A DNA stretch of 64,000 nucleotides. It comes from UBA11855 sp035297385 (lineage in GTDB: Archaea > Thermoproteota > Bathyarchaeia > Bathyarchaeales > Bathycorpusculaceae). The translations under genes were made by a program, and so were the position numbers. The notes beneath the pieces were generated by a model. The model did no database searches. It worked only from the letters and a program-made list of their open reading frames with translations, and was not told the origin of the DNA. Of the stretch, positions 8,889 to 16,573 are shown in pieces. The stretch lies in NCBI GenBank assembly GCA_035297385.1, contig DATGZD010000136.1:1-64000 (forward strand). Direction: 5' to 3'. Positions within the stretch are counted from its first letter, which is position 1. Every line of letters starts with the position of its first letter.

Positions 8889-9392
8889 ATGATGAATAAA
8901 GATGCTAAATTGGAAAAAGTAGATGCTGAAATAGATGAAATAGCGCAAAGGATTTTGTTAGAGCTTGAGGGAGCAAGTTCTACAGATTTATCAAGCGTTC
9001 TTTATGCAAAGAAGGTATTGCATTTATCAGACATCCATTACGCAAATAGGGTTTTGCAAAGGGCAGGAAGTGCTACATCTGGGGGTGAAAGTGAGATTGA
9101 GAAAAGAGCTGTTATTAAGGTTCTATTGTTTTCTACGTGGTTGCAGAGACTTTATTTCATCATAAGAGCTTACCTCATGGGGCTGATAGGTTCGGTCGTT
9201 ACTTTCATTTTCATATGGTACGTTGGTTCTATAAATGCTATCACGGGATATCTCTTCGGCATAGTGGTGTTTGCGCTTTCGTTGGCTATAACAAGATTGT
9301 TTGACTCGCAATTAACTCAAGCTACAAAAAAAATTGTTGACATGTTGGCGAATCACCGAACCATCAGGGATTTTATCATGAAACACTTCTAA
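8889..9392 (+). CDS. Membrane protein, two predicted TM helices
   Basis: A 167-residue protein. The ATG at 8889 follows TTGGAGGG and is preferred over the upstream in-frame TTG. Residues 1-90 are soluble and helical (KLEKVDAEIDEIAQRILLEL). Then come two hydrophobic helices separated by a short turn (LIGSVVTFIFIWYVG and YLFGIVVFALSLAI) and a cytosolic helical end. No family is recognised. Confidence 0.7.
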   Translation: MMNKDAKLEKVDAEIDEIAQRILLELEGASSTDLSSVLYAKKVLHLSDIHYANRVLQRAGSATSGGESEIEKRAVIKVLLFSTWLQRLYFIIRAYLMGLIGSVVTFIFIWYVGSINAITGYLFGIVVFALSLAITRLFDSQLTQATKKIVDMLANHRTIRDFIMKHF

Positions 9393-9463
9393 CCTGGAAA
9401 GTTATGAAAGGCAAACCGACTTGTCCGTTCCGCGCGCTATAATCGGTGCAGAGGAGCTTTTCA

Positions 9464-9622
9464 ATGAGCGAAGAGATTGATTGTTCTGAGGTAGCATTCC
9501 TGAACCGGAGCAAGCGCAAGAAAACTGATGTTAAAGCGGTATTGGCTCAACTTTTGATAAGCCTTTTGGAGATTGTTAGAAATGAAGGGACCTTTTGCAG
9601 GAATTGGAAAAAGACCTATTAA
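9464..9622 (+). CDS. Hypothetical 52-aa protein
   Basis: A short ATG frame encodes MSEEIDCSEVAFLNRSKRKK followed by a hydrophobic helix (VKAVLAQLLISLLEIVRNEG). It is flanked by two GCGC palindromes (9430-9440 and 9631-9644), so it may be a remnant of a larger gene. No homolog is recognised. Confidence 0.3.
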   Translation: MSEEIDCSEVAFLNRSKRKKTDVKAVLAQLLISLLEIVRNEGTFCRNWKKTY

Positions 9623-9665
9623 ACGAGGTATTAGCGCGTTCTAATTTTTTTCTTTTTCGCGCTCT

Positions 9666-9689
9666 TGTGACTGTGCGAAACCAACAACA
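9666..9689 (+). promoter_or_regulatory. Dyad operator D (DUF6448 promoter)
   Basis: TGTGACTG, eight bases, CAACAACA. A TATA-like box CATATAT follows at about 9694-9700. The gene start at 9735 lies about 38 nt beyond the box, which fits an archaeal promoter with a short leader. Confidence 0.6.
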
Positions 9690-9734
9690 ATCACATATAT
9701 CAGAATAAAAGGCTAAAATGCTACTGGTGAAAAC

Positions 9735-10277
9735 ATGCCACCACATTGTGATACGTTGGATGGTCCAGTTGTCAAAGCAATAAACAAAGCACTGGAAAAA
9801 AACAACGTTAACTTTATACTACCTTGGGTCCCTGAAAAAGCAGAACACGAAGTGACCGAAGCTTTCAAGAAGACTCTTACGGCTCGAAAGCAGGGCAAAG
9901 AAGCCATGGAGGTAGCCGATTACTGGCTCTACGAAACAGTTGTGCGATTACACAGGGAAGGAGAAGGCGCAGCTTACACTGGTCTGAAACCGGCTGGATT
10001 AGATTGGGGTCCGGTTGTGCCTCGAGCCGAAAAAGCAATCGAAAAAGGCAGTCCTGAGGAAGTCATAGACTTCATAAATCACACGGTTCAAGAGGAACTT
10101 GAAAAGAGATTCCACAGAGTATTAGCTAAGAAGGAATTCGATGTCAACGATGTTGCTGCCGCCCGTGAATACGTTCAGGCAGAGCTTGGATTTGTTCTCT
10201 TTTCCCATGGATTATACGCGGCAATAACCGGCAAAGGCGAACATGACGAAGAAGGAATGAAAAAACACGAGCACTAA
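9735..10277 (+). CDS. DUF6448 family protein
   Basis: A 180-residue soluble protein beginning MPPHCDTLDGPVVKAINKAL. The N-terminal PHCDTLDGPVV, the central LHREGEGAAYTGLKPAG and DWGPVVPRAEKAIEKG are the signature of the DUF6448 family found in bacteria and archaea. The conserved His, Cys and Asp near the N-terminus could form a metal site, which is inference. The promoter carries dyad operator D, placing the gene in the proposed envelope/stress regulon. Confidence 0.85.
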   Translation: MPPHCDTLDGPVVKAINKALEKNNVNFILPWVPEKAEHEVTEAFKKTLTARKQGKEAMEVADYWLYETVVRLHREGEGAAYTGLKPAGLDWGPVVPRAEKAIEKGSPEEVIDFINHTVQEELEKRFHRVLAKKEFDVNDVAAAREYVQAELGFVLFSHGLYAAITGKGEHDEEGMKKHEH

Positions 10278-10361
10278 CATCGTGCGTTCTTAGCAGCGTG
10301 ACCATCTAATATCGTTACCTTCCGATCCTTTTCATAAGATGAGGAACCAAGGAGTAACATA

Positions 10362-11231
10362 ATGGAGCAAGTAACAGATACCCGCGGGCTAAAAATCGCC
10401 TTAACAGTGAGCGTCATCTTGTTCGTTCTCCAGCTGACCACCTATTTCTCAACCAACATGGTAGCCCAGCTTGCTGCAGCATTTGACTCGTTAAGTGACA
10501 TAATAATTTCTGGTTTTCTTTGGCTTTCCGTTTATCTTTCTCGAAAACCTGCAGACGAGCTGCACATGTTTGGTCATGGCAGAGCACAAAACGTGGCAGC
10601 ATTAATTTCCGCTTCAATGCTAATTTTCTGGCTTAGTTTTGGAGCATTCCAAAGTGCCATCCCCAAGTTTTTTGAGTCTGCGCAAAGCGAATTCCAGAAT
10701 GTGGAACTTGCGTTAGCAGTTTCAGTAATTGCTATCTTTGCTTATGCTATTCCGTTTGTTGATATTCTAAGGAGAAAGAGTAGGAGTCCAGCCCTGAAGG
10801 CACAGATTGTTGCATTGTTGGAAATGGAGGTTGCTTTTACCGCTGTGCTAATCGGGGTTATTCTTACGGCTCAGGGTTATTCTTTAGCCGACCCCATAGT
10901 GTCAGTGTTCGTAGCCTCAATCATTGCAATTAGCGGAGTGTACCTGTTGAAGGATAATGTCAGTTACCTAATAGGCAAAGCACCCAGCAAGGAATTCATG
11001 AAGAAAGTGGAATCAACCGCAATGTCTGTCACTGGTGTTTTGGGGGTTCATGACTTGAAGGCGGAAATTGTGGGTCCGGGCATTGTTCATGCTGGTTTTC
11101 ACATAGAGATTGCGAGAGGTACACCTGTGGAGGAAGCGGATAGAATAGCTGAAGAAACTCAAGCAAAGATTGGAAAAGAGACTGGTTGCAGGTATTGTGT
11201 GATTCATGTTGATCCAAAACCGTTGAGTTAA
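10362..11231 (+). CDS. Cation diffusion facilitator (CDF) family transporter
   Basis: A 289-residue divalent metal/proton antiporter of the CDF family. Six hydrophobic helices occupy residues 12-205. The first metal site is marked by FDSLSD (residues 41-46), and HMFGHGRAQ lies at the start of helix 3, as in the family. The second pair of site residues is usually HxxxD; here helix 5 has SLADPIVSVF. A cytosolic ferredoxin-like domain follows with His residues (GVLGVHDLKAEIVG, HAGFHIEIARG). The substrate is probably zinc, iron or manganese. It ends 12 nt before the next gene, suggesting co-transcription. Confidence 0.9.
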   Translation: MEQVTDTRGLKIALTVSVILFVLQLTTYFSTNMVAQLAAAFDSLSDIIISGFLWLSVYLSRKPADELHMFGHGRAQNVAALISASMLIFWLSFGAFQSAIPKFFESAQSEFQNVELALAVSVIAIFAYAIPFVDILRRKSRSPALKAQIVALLEMEVAFTAVLIGVILTAQGYSLADPIVSVFVASIIAISGVYLLKDNVSYLIGKAPSKEFMKKVESTAMSVTGVLGVHDLKAEIVGPGIVHAGFHIEIARGTPVEEADRIAEETQAKIGKETGCRYCVIHVDPKPLS

Positions 11232-11243
11232 GGAGGTGAAAGT

Positions 11244-11540
11244 GTGTTTGTGAATTTGATACAGTTTCCTGCGGTTAGGGAAGGGAAAGATGAAGAATTT
11301 AGAGAGTGGTTTGAATGGTCAAATGGGGTGTACGCCAGTTTTGCAGGGTTCATTTCGAGGCGACTGCTAAGATCCAAGGAAGGAGCATACGTTGGTCTGG
11401 TGGAGCATGAAAGTGAAGAAACTTTCATGGCGATGCATCTTAGTCCTGAGAGGCAAAAGGCTTGGGAGAAGGTCGAGTCATTACTGCAGGGTTCTCCTGT
11501 CCCGACATTTTACAGTGTGATTTTGGCATCAAAGAAGTAA
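11244..11540 (+). CDS. Antibiotic biosynthesis monooxygenase (ABM)-like domain protein
   Basis: A 98-residue single-domain protein. The GTG start at 11244 follows AAGGAGGTG. The pattern FVNLIQFPAVREGKDEEFRE, a helix with a Trp-rich EWFEWSNGVY, GFISRRLLRS and YVGLVEHESEETFMAMHLS is typical of the dimeric ABM/heme-degrading ferredoxin-like fold. It sits immediately after the CDF transporter and is likely in its operon. Catalytic activity is not predictable, since many family members are binding proteins only. Confidence 0.8.
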   Translation: MFVNLIQFPAVREGKDEEFREWFEWSNGVYASFAGFISRRLLRSKEGAYVGLVEHESEETFMAMHLSPERQKAWEKVESLLQGSPVPTFYSVILASKK

Positions 11541-11685
11541 CTATGCTACAGAACCTTAATCCTCACAGCCTACGCTCTGAATCCATATTGTTAGCGTGCG
11601 CTTTGACACCTAATACAAGTCGAAATCTTTTCTATTAAAACAATAAATGTTTCAATGCAAATTAGGCAAAGGGGTGAGTTGGTGG

Positions 11686-11847
11686 ATGCCAATCTTTCCA
11701 AAGCTCGTCTATGAAAAGCCTGCAGCCGAAGACGGCACGCGAATACTAGTTGAACGCCTTTGGCCAAGAGGCTTGAAAAAAGAAGTAGCAAAGATCGACG
11801 AATGGTTCAAAAATGTCGCTCCCAGCACTGAACTGGGTATGAAGTAG
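11686..11847 (+). pseudogene. DUF488 family protein, N-terminal fragment
   Basis: Encodes MPIFPKLVYEKPAAEDGTRI, then LVERLWPRGLKKEVAKIDEW and FKNVAPSTELGMK before a stop. This is the conserved N-terminus of DUF488 (normally 110-130 aa, with RLWPRG and APSTELR). It stops exactly where the conserved RxWF segment should follow, so the gene is truncated. The palindrome variant TTAGCGTGCGCT lies upstream at 11591-11602. Confidence 0.7.
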
Positions 11848-11886
11848 CTAGAGAGTCGGATTCTCTCCAAAAAAAGGAAATGGAGG

Positions 11887-12447
11887 TTATTTTATTGTGA
11901 CTTTTCTTTTTTTCTTGGGTGCTTTCTTGGGAAGCGTTAGTTCCAAAACGCCTTCTGACAGGCAGGCTGTGGCACCGTCTGCGTTTATCTCCTCCGGTAG
12001 TTGGACTGTTCTGTAGAATGATTCGCAGGCTCTTTCTTTGCATATATAGTCTTGGGCTTTCCTGTCGTATTTCCAGCCTACTCTGCCGGTTATGGTTACA
12101 GAGTCGTCTTGAACTTCGATTTCGATATCATCTTTCTTGAAACCAGGCATCTCGGCCTTAAGAAGGTAATCTTTTTCTCGATCTTCCAAGTCTACTGTTG
12201 GAACCCGCGTTTCAGGCATCAATGAGATTGCTCTATCCCAGTATGATGGAAAGAGGAGGTCTTCAAAGTCGCTTCGGAATCTCCCGAAAACGTCGTCAAA
12301 CGCTCTCCAAAGATCCAGCGGGGTAGCAGCTGCGATGGCGGTTGGTTTCTTCCGGGGTTTGCTAGACACTGGTGCTTTTTTCGTTGGAACAGCAATTTCG
12401 GTCTTCTTAATTTCTTCTGCTTCTGGTTGTTTTTTCTCTTTTGACAC
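11887..12447 (-). CDS. Hsp20/alpha-crystallin small heat-shock protein
   Basis: A 186-residue ATP-independent holdase. An N-terminal Lys/Pro/Ala-rich segment of about 45 residues is followed by PLDLWRAFDDVFGRF, then an alpha-crystallin domain (about residues 82-175) with LLKAEMPGFKKDDIEIEV and the hallmark GVLELTLPKK near the end. A GTG start is used. The promoter carries dyad operator A at 12492-12515 with CTTAACTG as TATA-like box about 35 nt before the start. A truncated relative lies at 6044-6280. Confidence 0.95.
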   Translation of the reverse strand: MSKEKKQPEAEEIKKTEIAVPTKKAPVSSKPRKKPTAIAAATPLDLWRAFDDVFGRFRSDFEDLLFPSYWDRAISLMPETRVPTVDLEDREKDYLLKAEMPGFKKDDIEIEVQDDSVTITGRVGWKYDRKAQDYICKERACESFYRTVQLPEEINADGATACLSEGVLELTLPKKAPKKKRKVTIK

Positions 12448-12491
12448 GAAAACTCACCGTGTTACATACGGCTTTGTCAGTTAAGAGATTA

Positions 12492-12515
12492 TGTGACTGT
12501 GAGCCTACAGCAACA
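12492..12515 (-). promoter_or_regulatory. Dyad operator A (hsp20 promoter)
   Basis: Read on the minus strand: TGTTGCTG, eight bases, CAGTCACA, then a TATA-like CTTAACTG centred near 12482. The hsp20 start at 12447 is about 35 nt downstream of the box. Confidence 0.7.
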
Positions 12516-12617
12516 ATCTGGCGTTTGTGTCTGCTTCGTGCCACGGCTCGACGTATGACGTTAGAACAGGAAGCGTGGTTAGAGGACCAACTACTAAGCC
12601 AGAACCATCTTTTGAAG

Positions 12618-12630
12618 TAGCGTGCGCTAA
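12618..12630. repeat. GCGC palindrome (left edge of integrase fragment)
   Basis: TAGCGTGCGCTAA. The integrase fragment begins on the next base and ends at a second palindrome at 12846. Confidence 0.7.
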
Positions 12631-12845
12631 TCCGTCCAAAAACTGCCCTTAATCCCAACCGAAGCAGAAATCAACAACCTAATCGCAGGCTGCAACAAAA
12701 AAACCTCAGCATTCCTCCAGTTGCTCAAAGAAACGGGAATGCGATGCGGAGAAGCCTTCATGCTCAAATGGACAGACTTCGATTTCGAAAACAGAACCGT
12801 CAACATCACACCCGAAAAGGTAGCGAACCCAGTCAACTCAAAATC
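12631..12845 (+). pseudogene. Tyrosine recombinase (integrase), internal fragment
   Basis: The frame encodes LPLIPTEAEINNLIAGC, then FLQLLKETGMRCGEAFMLKW with the first catalytic arginine of tyrosine recombinases, then TDFDFENRTVNITPEK. The C-terminal catalytic part (HxxR, H/W, Tyr) is absent. The fragment is bounded exactly by two GCGC palindromes, 12618-12630 and 12846-12856. The missing 3' part resembles the remnants at 17975-18395 and 22542-22829. Confidence 0.75.
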
Positions 12846-12856
12846 AGCGCGCGCTA
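12846..12856. repeat. GCGC palindrome (right edge of integrase fragment)
   Basis: AGCGCGCGCTA, placed exactly between the integrase fragment and the 89-bp repeat copy 2. Confidence 0.75.
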
Positions 12857-12944
12857 CATTGGTAAATGCAAAAACCCATGAAAGAGTTGTCTTTCCTTTA
12901 TTGAGCGGGGTTATTCTCTTCGTCACAAATCACTCTCGTTTTAA
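12856..12944 (+). repeat. 89-bp exact repeat, copy 2
   Basis: Identical over 89 bases to 8577-8665. Its right end supplies the stop codon of the minus-strand YdjM-like gene, so that gene end was created or replaced by the repeat. Confidence 0.9.
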
Positions 12945-13864
12945 ACAATGAGTGGCTCTTTCTTGTTATCCTTCGAAAAACCTCTTGAAGAATACGTCAA
13001 AACAACATACGCGATACAAATCACAAGCGCAATTCCCACAGCAACATATGGAATAATACTTATTGTTGAAGTTAGAGTCTGCGGGTTCAGGATTCCCCCA
13101 AGAATTACTGCGAAAATCATGATTCCAAACGTAAGATAGAATGTTACCTTGTAAGTTCTATAAGACTTGGCGTTGTCAATTAGTCTCTTTCTGTCAAGCT
13201 CGCCAACCAAGAAATTCAGAAAAACTCCTACCGCACCAACAAGCAAAGGAAGTACTGAAGAAAGACTGAACCCTTTGAAGCTCAAATCAATAAACTGCTG
13301 AAAACCAACAACAGAAAAAAGAAGCATCATGAGAGTAAGCGCGGCAGACCCGAAAAAGAGGCTTCGGTCAAGAAACTTTCCAGACAGCGCTGGTCCATAA
13401 GTTCTTCTGTTTGGCAGTGGCTTTTCGCCAGGCTTGATATCCTTTGTGGTTCTTCTCGTCAGCCCTGGCAGATCGTTCTGAAGGAAGAATATCCGGTGTT
13501 TTGGGTCAAGCTCCAGTTTATTGCCGTCAGAATCATATACGGCTTGGGTAACCAGTCTTGAAAAGGGGTACAACCATTCGACGCCTCTATCCCTCGTCGT
13601 GGTAAGGGAGTCCAGAAACGAATGGAGAAAGGCACCAAGGCCAATGAGTGGATTTATAAAATAGAGTACAGCAATTGCCAAGAAATTGTGGAATAATGCG
13701 CGATGGATTTGTCGGCGACGAAAGGACTCTTTGCTGAAAAAACCGTACTCTCTGTCCAAGTCAGGAAGTGTGGCGCCAACTCCGATCATTAGCATTATTT
13801 CTGGCCTGCCAAAGAACAAAGCACCGACAAGCATACCAAACATTGCGTGGGTGTGAAGATTCAT
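12941..13864 (-). CDS. YdjM/LexA-regulated-type membrane metal-dependent hydrolase
   Basis: A PF04307-type integral membrane protein of about 307 residues. The N-terminus MNLHTHAMFGMLVGALFF, then GATLPDLDREYGFF, RRQIHRALFHNFL and GAFLHSFLDSLTTTRDRG give the family's His/Asp metal ligands. A longer C-terminal half adds three or four hydrophobic helices. The ATG at 13864 fits the family start better than the in-frame TTG at 13897. The final codon and stop lie inside the 89-bp repeat, so the natural C-terminus may have been altered. Confidence 0.85.
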   Translation of the reverse strand: MNLHTHAMFGMLVGALFFGRPEIMLMIGVGATLPDLDREYGFFSKESFRRRQIHRALFHNFLAIAVLYFINPLIGLGAFLHSFLDSLTTTRDRGVEWLYPFSRLVTQAVYDSDGNKLELDPKHRIFFLQNDLPGLTRRTTKDIKPGEKPLPNRRTYGPALSGKFLDRSLFFGSAALTLMMLLFSVVGFQQFIDLSFKGFSLSSVLPLLVGAVGVFLNFLVGELDRKRLIDNAKSYRTYKVTFYLTFGIMIFAVILGGILNPQTLTSTISIIPYVAVGIALVICIAYVVLTYSSRGFSKDNKKEPLIV

Positions 13865-14027
13865 GTTAACAATCAGCCAGTCTTTTTGGCTTGCCAATTT
13901 GAGGATAAGCGATTTTAAGAATATAAAGTTAATCGCGCGCGCTCAGATTAGAAGCCTTCGTCTTTCCATCACTGCAAATCGCTAGAATGTAGCACTGCCT
14001 AATCCCAAAACGGGCATCGGTATTTGT

Positions 14028-14195
14028 CTAGTTTTCTGCGAGTGCAATGAGAATTATCACGTTTCCGACGGTTGCCCTGATTATTCTAATGGATTGTTCA
14101 AGAAAGGTTTGTCTTGGATATTTGACTACGCTCAAAACACCGTCTATTATGAGCCAAAGACCTAGCGCGACTATAACAGCCGAAAGAGGCTTCAA
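14028..14195 (-). CDS. Small membrane protein (55 aa, two TM helices)
   Basis: The TTG start gives MKPLSAVIVALGLWLIIDGV followed by LSVVKYPRQTFLEQSIRIIR and ATVGNVIILIALAEN. Two hydrophobic helices flank a conserved-looking amphipathic loop. Composition and codon use look coding, more so than the opposite strand in the same stretch. Its start overlaps head-to-head the start of the plus-strand gene at 14149, so one or both may have lost N-terminal sequence in a rearrangement. Confidence 0.5.
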   Translation of the reverse strand: MKPLSAVIVALGLWLIIDGVLSVVKYPRQTFLEQSIRIIRATVGNVIILIALAEN

Positions 14196-14421
14196 TCAAC
14201 GCACACGCGGTTTTCTTGCCGAGATATTCGGCGGTATCATTATTGCAGTACTCGCAATCGTCGGTCTTGCATTGAGAGGAGGGGTCTCCGGCGGGATCAT
14301 GGGCGTCCTTTTGGGAGGCTTGGCTGGGCTGGGAATTGGAATCGTAGCGATTATCTTTGCTATCTTTGGAGCGATTGCATCAACGATCGGCGGATTCATA
14401 GGCGGATTGCTCGCAAGATAG
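14149..14421 (+). CDS. Glycine-rich hydrophobic membrane protein
   Basis: From the ATG at 14149 this encodes about 90 residues. After a polar start (MSQRPSATITAERGF) come two Gly/Ile-rich membrane segments (IFGGIIIAVLAIVGLAL and LGIGIVAIIFAIFGAIA) and FIGGLLAR. It resembles the small Gly-rich membrane proteins at 15171-15497. The N-terminal 15 codons lie over the opposite-strand gene 14028-14195, so the true start is uncertain. Confidence 0.55.
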   Translation: MSQRPSATITAERGFNQRTRGFLAEIFGGIIIAVLAIVGLALRGGVSGGIMGVLLGGLAGLGIGIVAIIFAIFGAIASTIGGFIGGLLAR

Positions 14422-14528
14422 AAACATTCCCATTCTTATTTGCCTGTTCGAGAAAAAGCTAAGCCACGGGCTAGTCAATTTAGGAAGCGCCGAAGACTTA
14501 GCTTGCATTTTTTTTATCCCTACTGTTT

Positions 14529-14552
14529 TGTTGCTGGGACATCACAGTTACG
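14529..14552 (+). promoter_or_regulatory. Dyad operator E
   Basis: TGTTGCTG, eight bases, CAGTTACG, followed by TATTTAACC at 14557-14565. It precedes the broken PH-domain gene that starts at 14619. Confidence 0.6.
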
Positions 14553-14618
14553 TAGCTATTTAACCAAGATGACAATACTGGTACAAGTAAGACGTTTTGG
14601 TTAAGTGGGTTGATAATA

Positions 14619-14913
14619 ATGGCTGCTCCTGATAATATAAAGAACATACTCGGCTCGAACGAAAAGGTTGAGCTGTAAATTGAGGAGAAAATCTATCATC
14701 CGCGCATTAACATAGAGCGCGCGCTATCCGTGATCATCACGAATGAACGGATAATTTTGCGGCATCCTCACGCGCTTGAGATTGAGCGCGCGCGCTCACT
14801 ACTACACCAAAGATACTCACGATAGTCCTGTCTCGAAAATGCGGAGGATTTGGTGCGAAAATTGCCGTGTGGTCCAGATGCAGTTTAAACAAACAAACGG
14901 CAAGTGGACATAA
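14619..14913 (+). pseudogene. PH-domain-like protein, broken, with palindromes inside
   Basis: Starts MAAPDNIKNILGSNEKVEL, hits a stop, then continues in frame as IEEKIYHPRINIE, SVIITNERIILRHPHALEIE. This resembles a bacterial-type PH (bPH) domain. Two GCGC palindromes interrupt it (14716-14726 and 14784-14797). A later frame encodes a zinc-ribbon-like end (WCENCRVVQMQFKQTNGKW). The gene has its own operator and TATA box, so it was once a regulon member. Confidence 0.6.
14784..14797. repeat. Perfect 14-bp GCGC palindrome
   Basis: GAGCGCGCGCGCTC, the longest perfect example of the family, inside the broken PH-domain gene. Confidence 0.8.
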
Positions 14914-14933
14914 GTGCGTGCTAGCGCGCACTT
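14912..14933. repeat. 22-bp near-perfect palindrome
   Basis: A 22-base inverted repeat with CTAG at its centre, flanked by GTGCGTG and CGCGCAC arms, two mismatches in the full dyad. It lies at the very end of the broken PH/zinc-ribbon gene and contains the GCGC core. Confidence 0.65.
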
Positions 14934-15170
14934 CTCGCATCAATATAGATTAACTATTGCTTTCCTAAAAAATAATGACGGAATTAAATTGCCCAAAACT
15001 AATTGAAATTGTTAAGGCTTGATTTTTTTGGTTCAACACAATGCGAGGCTGATATGAGCCCCTCTTTCGTCGGCGGCGACAATAAAACACGCGCACCCAT
15101 GAATATTTACCCGCATCCATATTTTTTTACACTGGAAAAAAAGTGTAGACCTGACGTTTTCAACAGGTCA

Positions 15171-15497
15171 CTATTTGTAATGGGTTAAAGCTACAATCAA
15201 CCCAATGATTGCGCCGAGTAAAACCAGCAAGCCGCCCAGTCCACCACCGATGAATCCCACAATTAACAGCACTATTGCCCACACAAGAGTAGTGACGCTT
15301 TTTGCACCAATGACCGCTATGACACCGCAGATTAACATAACAATTCCGCTATACCCAAACGAGTAGACGCTCCAATAGAAGAATGAAGGCCCTCCGAACC
15401 CTATTGAAAGTAAGCTCAGCAGCCCAAAAATTACCAGCAGAATGCCGCCAACAAGCGCTAAAACATAAGCCACTTGCCCTAAAGAAGTTCGAGCCAT
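15171..15497 (-). CDS. Four-helix Gly-rich membrane protein
   Basis: A 108-residue protein with four predicted membrane helices and almost no soluble part: VAYVLALVGGILLVIFGLL, YSGIVMLICGVIAVIGA, TLVWAIVLLIVGFIGGGL and VLLGAIIGLIVALTHYK. The ATG start follows GGAGGTGA at 7 nt. It resembles small membrane proteins of unknown function common in archaea and sits in a run of envelope-stress-type genes. A weak dyad (15522-15545) lies just before the ribosome site. Confidence 0.8.
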   Translation of the reverse strand: MARTSLGQVAYVLALVGGILLVIFGLLSLLSIGFGGPSFFYWSVYSFGYSGIVMLICGVIAVIGAKSVTTLVWAIVLLIVGFIGGGLGGLLVLLGAIIGLIVALTHYK

Positions 15498-15729
15498 TTG
15501 AACCGTTCACCTCCTTACCTGGATAACTGGTTGAGTGTAGTCACAAGAGTCGGTTGTTTTGTCTTTCTTCTTTCTTTGCAGTACCACTTTTTTGGTGGAA
15601 TCCAATATATAATAAACACATGAAATAATCTCAAACCTCCGTCATCTTCTTTTTACCGCAAATTTCGGTGCTTATCTCACCTGCACTGAATGATTTCCAG
15701 TAGTTTTCCTATAGAAAAGGAATTTTTGT

Positions 15730-16071
15730 TTAGGATAATACGAAGCCGATAATAAAACCAACGACGAGCCCTAAGCCCAGCGGTAGCATTCCCATTAATA
15801 GCACCCCGTATTGAACTGCTATAGGACCATATGTGTCTGCAATACCTTTCAAGGCGCCAAGACTTAAACCGAAAAACCCAAAGTAAGCAACCACGACCAG
15901 TATAATCCCAGCTATAATTGCGATCTTTAGCATTTTGTGAACCAAATAACCCACAATCAATCCAATTACAAATGGAATAATCATTACTACAATTGGAGGC
16001 AAACCACCTATGCTTCCAGAAGTAATGAACCCAAATACGTCTTCTAAGGCACCCAAAATTCCAAACTCCAA
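15730..16071 (-). CDS. FUN14-like membrane protein
   Basis: A 113-residue protein. After an N-terminal helix (LGALEDVFGFITSGSIGG) come FVIGLIVGYLVHKMLKIAII, a second helix rich in Val/Tyr, and LLMGMLPLGLGLVVGFIIG. The GxxxGY-xxKKxxK-like pattern and the Gly-rich last helix match the archaeal FUN14 family. The function in archaea is unknown. Operator F and a TTTATAAG box (16096-16105) lie immediately upstream. Confidence 0.65.
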   Translation of the reverse strand: MEFGILGALEDVFGFITSGSIGGLPPIVVMIIPFVIGLIVGYLVHKMLKIAIIAGIILVVVAYFGFFGLSLGALKGIADTYGPIAVQYGVLLMGMLPLGLGLVVGFIIGFVLS

Positions 16072-16108
16072 ACAAGTTACTTAGCGGTTCAAATTACTTA
16101 TAAACTTG

Positions 16109-16132
16109 TGTTGCTGGGATCCCACAGTCACA
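16109..16132 (-). promoter_or_regulatory. Dyad operator F (FUN14-like promoter)
   Basis: On the minus strand: TGTGACTG, eight bases, CAGCAACA, then TTTATAAG about 7 nt on and the gene start at 16071. It is the most symmetric site, with GGATCC in the spacer. Confidence 0.7.
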
Positions 16133-16236
16133 CAGCATTTATGAGGATTGCACGCGCTTTTTTCGTCTTTGCCCGAAACGTGCATATTAATTTCTCGGTA
16201 GTTTTCTTTTTCATGCCGAATAACTCTTTATTTTAG

Positions 16237-16563
16237 TTAGCTTTTTTTCCTAATGACAGTGATGGTGCATTTTGTAGCTAAAGCTGCTATTGCGCCTAAG
16301 GCTGCTAGCCAAGGAGCCAATATAGTTCCTACAATGCCAGCCCAAACGGGTATTTCTAAAAGGGTCTTACCGCTCTCATCCTTAACGATGATCCTTGATA
16401 CGTCGCTCTCATGGATCAGTTCCTTGATTTTCGCAACAAGATCCTCTGAGCGGACCGTAAATTCTTCTTTTGAACCTACGGGAGCCCCGCAATTTGAACA
16501 GAATTTGGCCCCTTCAGACAGGTCAGCTCCACAACTTTCACACTTAACCATTTTGTTTTCCAT
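16237..16563 (-). CDS. Zinc-ribbon plus DUF4342 protein
   Basis: About 108 residues from the ATG at 16563. An N-terminal zinc ribbon (CESCGADL and FCSNCGAPVG, residues 8-30) is fused to a DUF4342 domain: RSEDLVAKIKELIHESDVSR, IIVKDESGKTLLEIP and a hydrophobic hairpin WAGIVGTILAPWLAALGAIA. It starts 8 nt after the dodecin stop, so it is the last gene of the lmo0937-dodecin-DUF4342 operon. The function is unknown; the membrane hairpin suggests peripheral or integral membrane location. Confidence 0.85.
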   Translation of the reverse strand: MENKMVKCESCGADLSEGAKFCSNCGAPVGSKEEFTVRSEDLVAKIKELIHESDVSRIIVKDESGKTLLEIPVWAGIVGTILAPWLAALGAIAALATKCTITVIRKKS

Positions 16564-16573
16564 CCCAAAATAT

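Noticed and set aside
15522..15545. Weak eighth dyad (GATAACTG-N8-TAGTCACA) before the four-helix membrane gene
   Set aside because: Spacing is right but halves match poorly and the site lies downstream of any promoter, next to the ribosome site.
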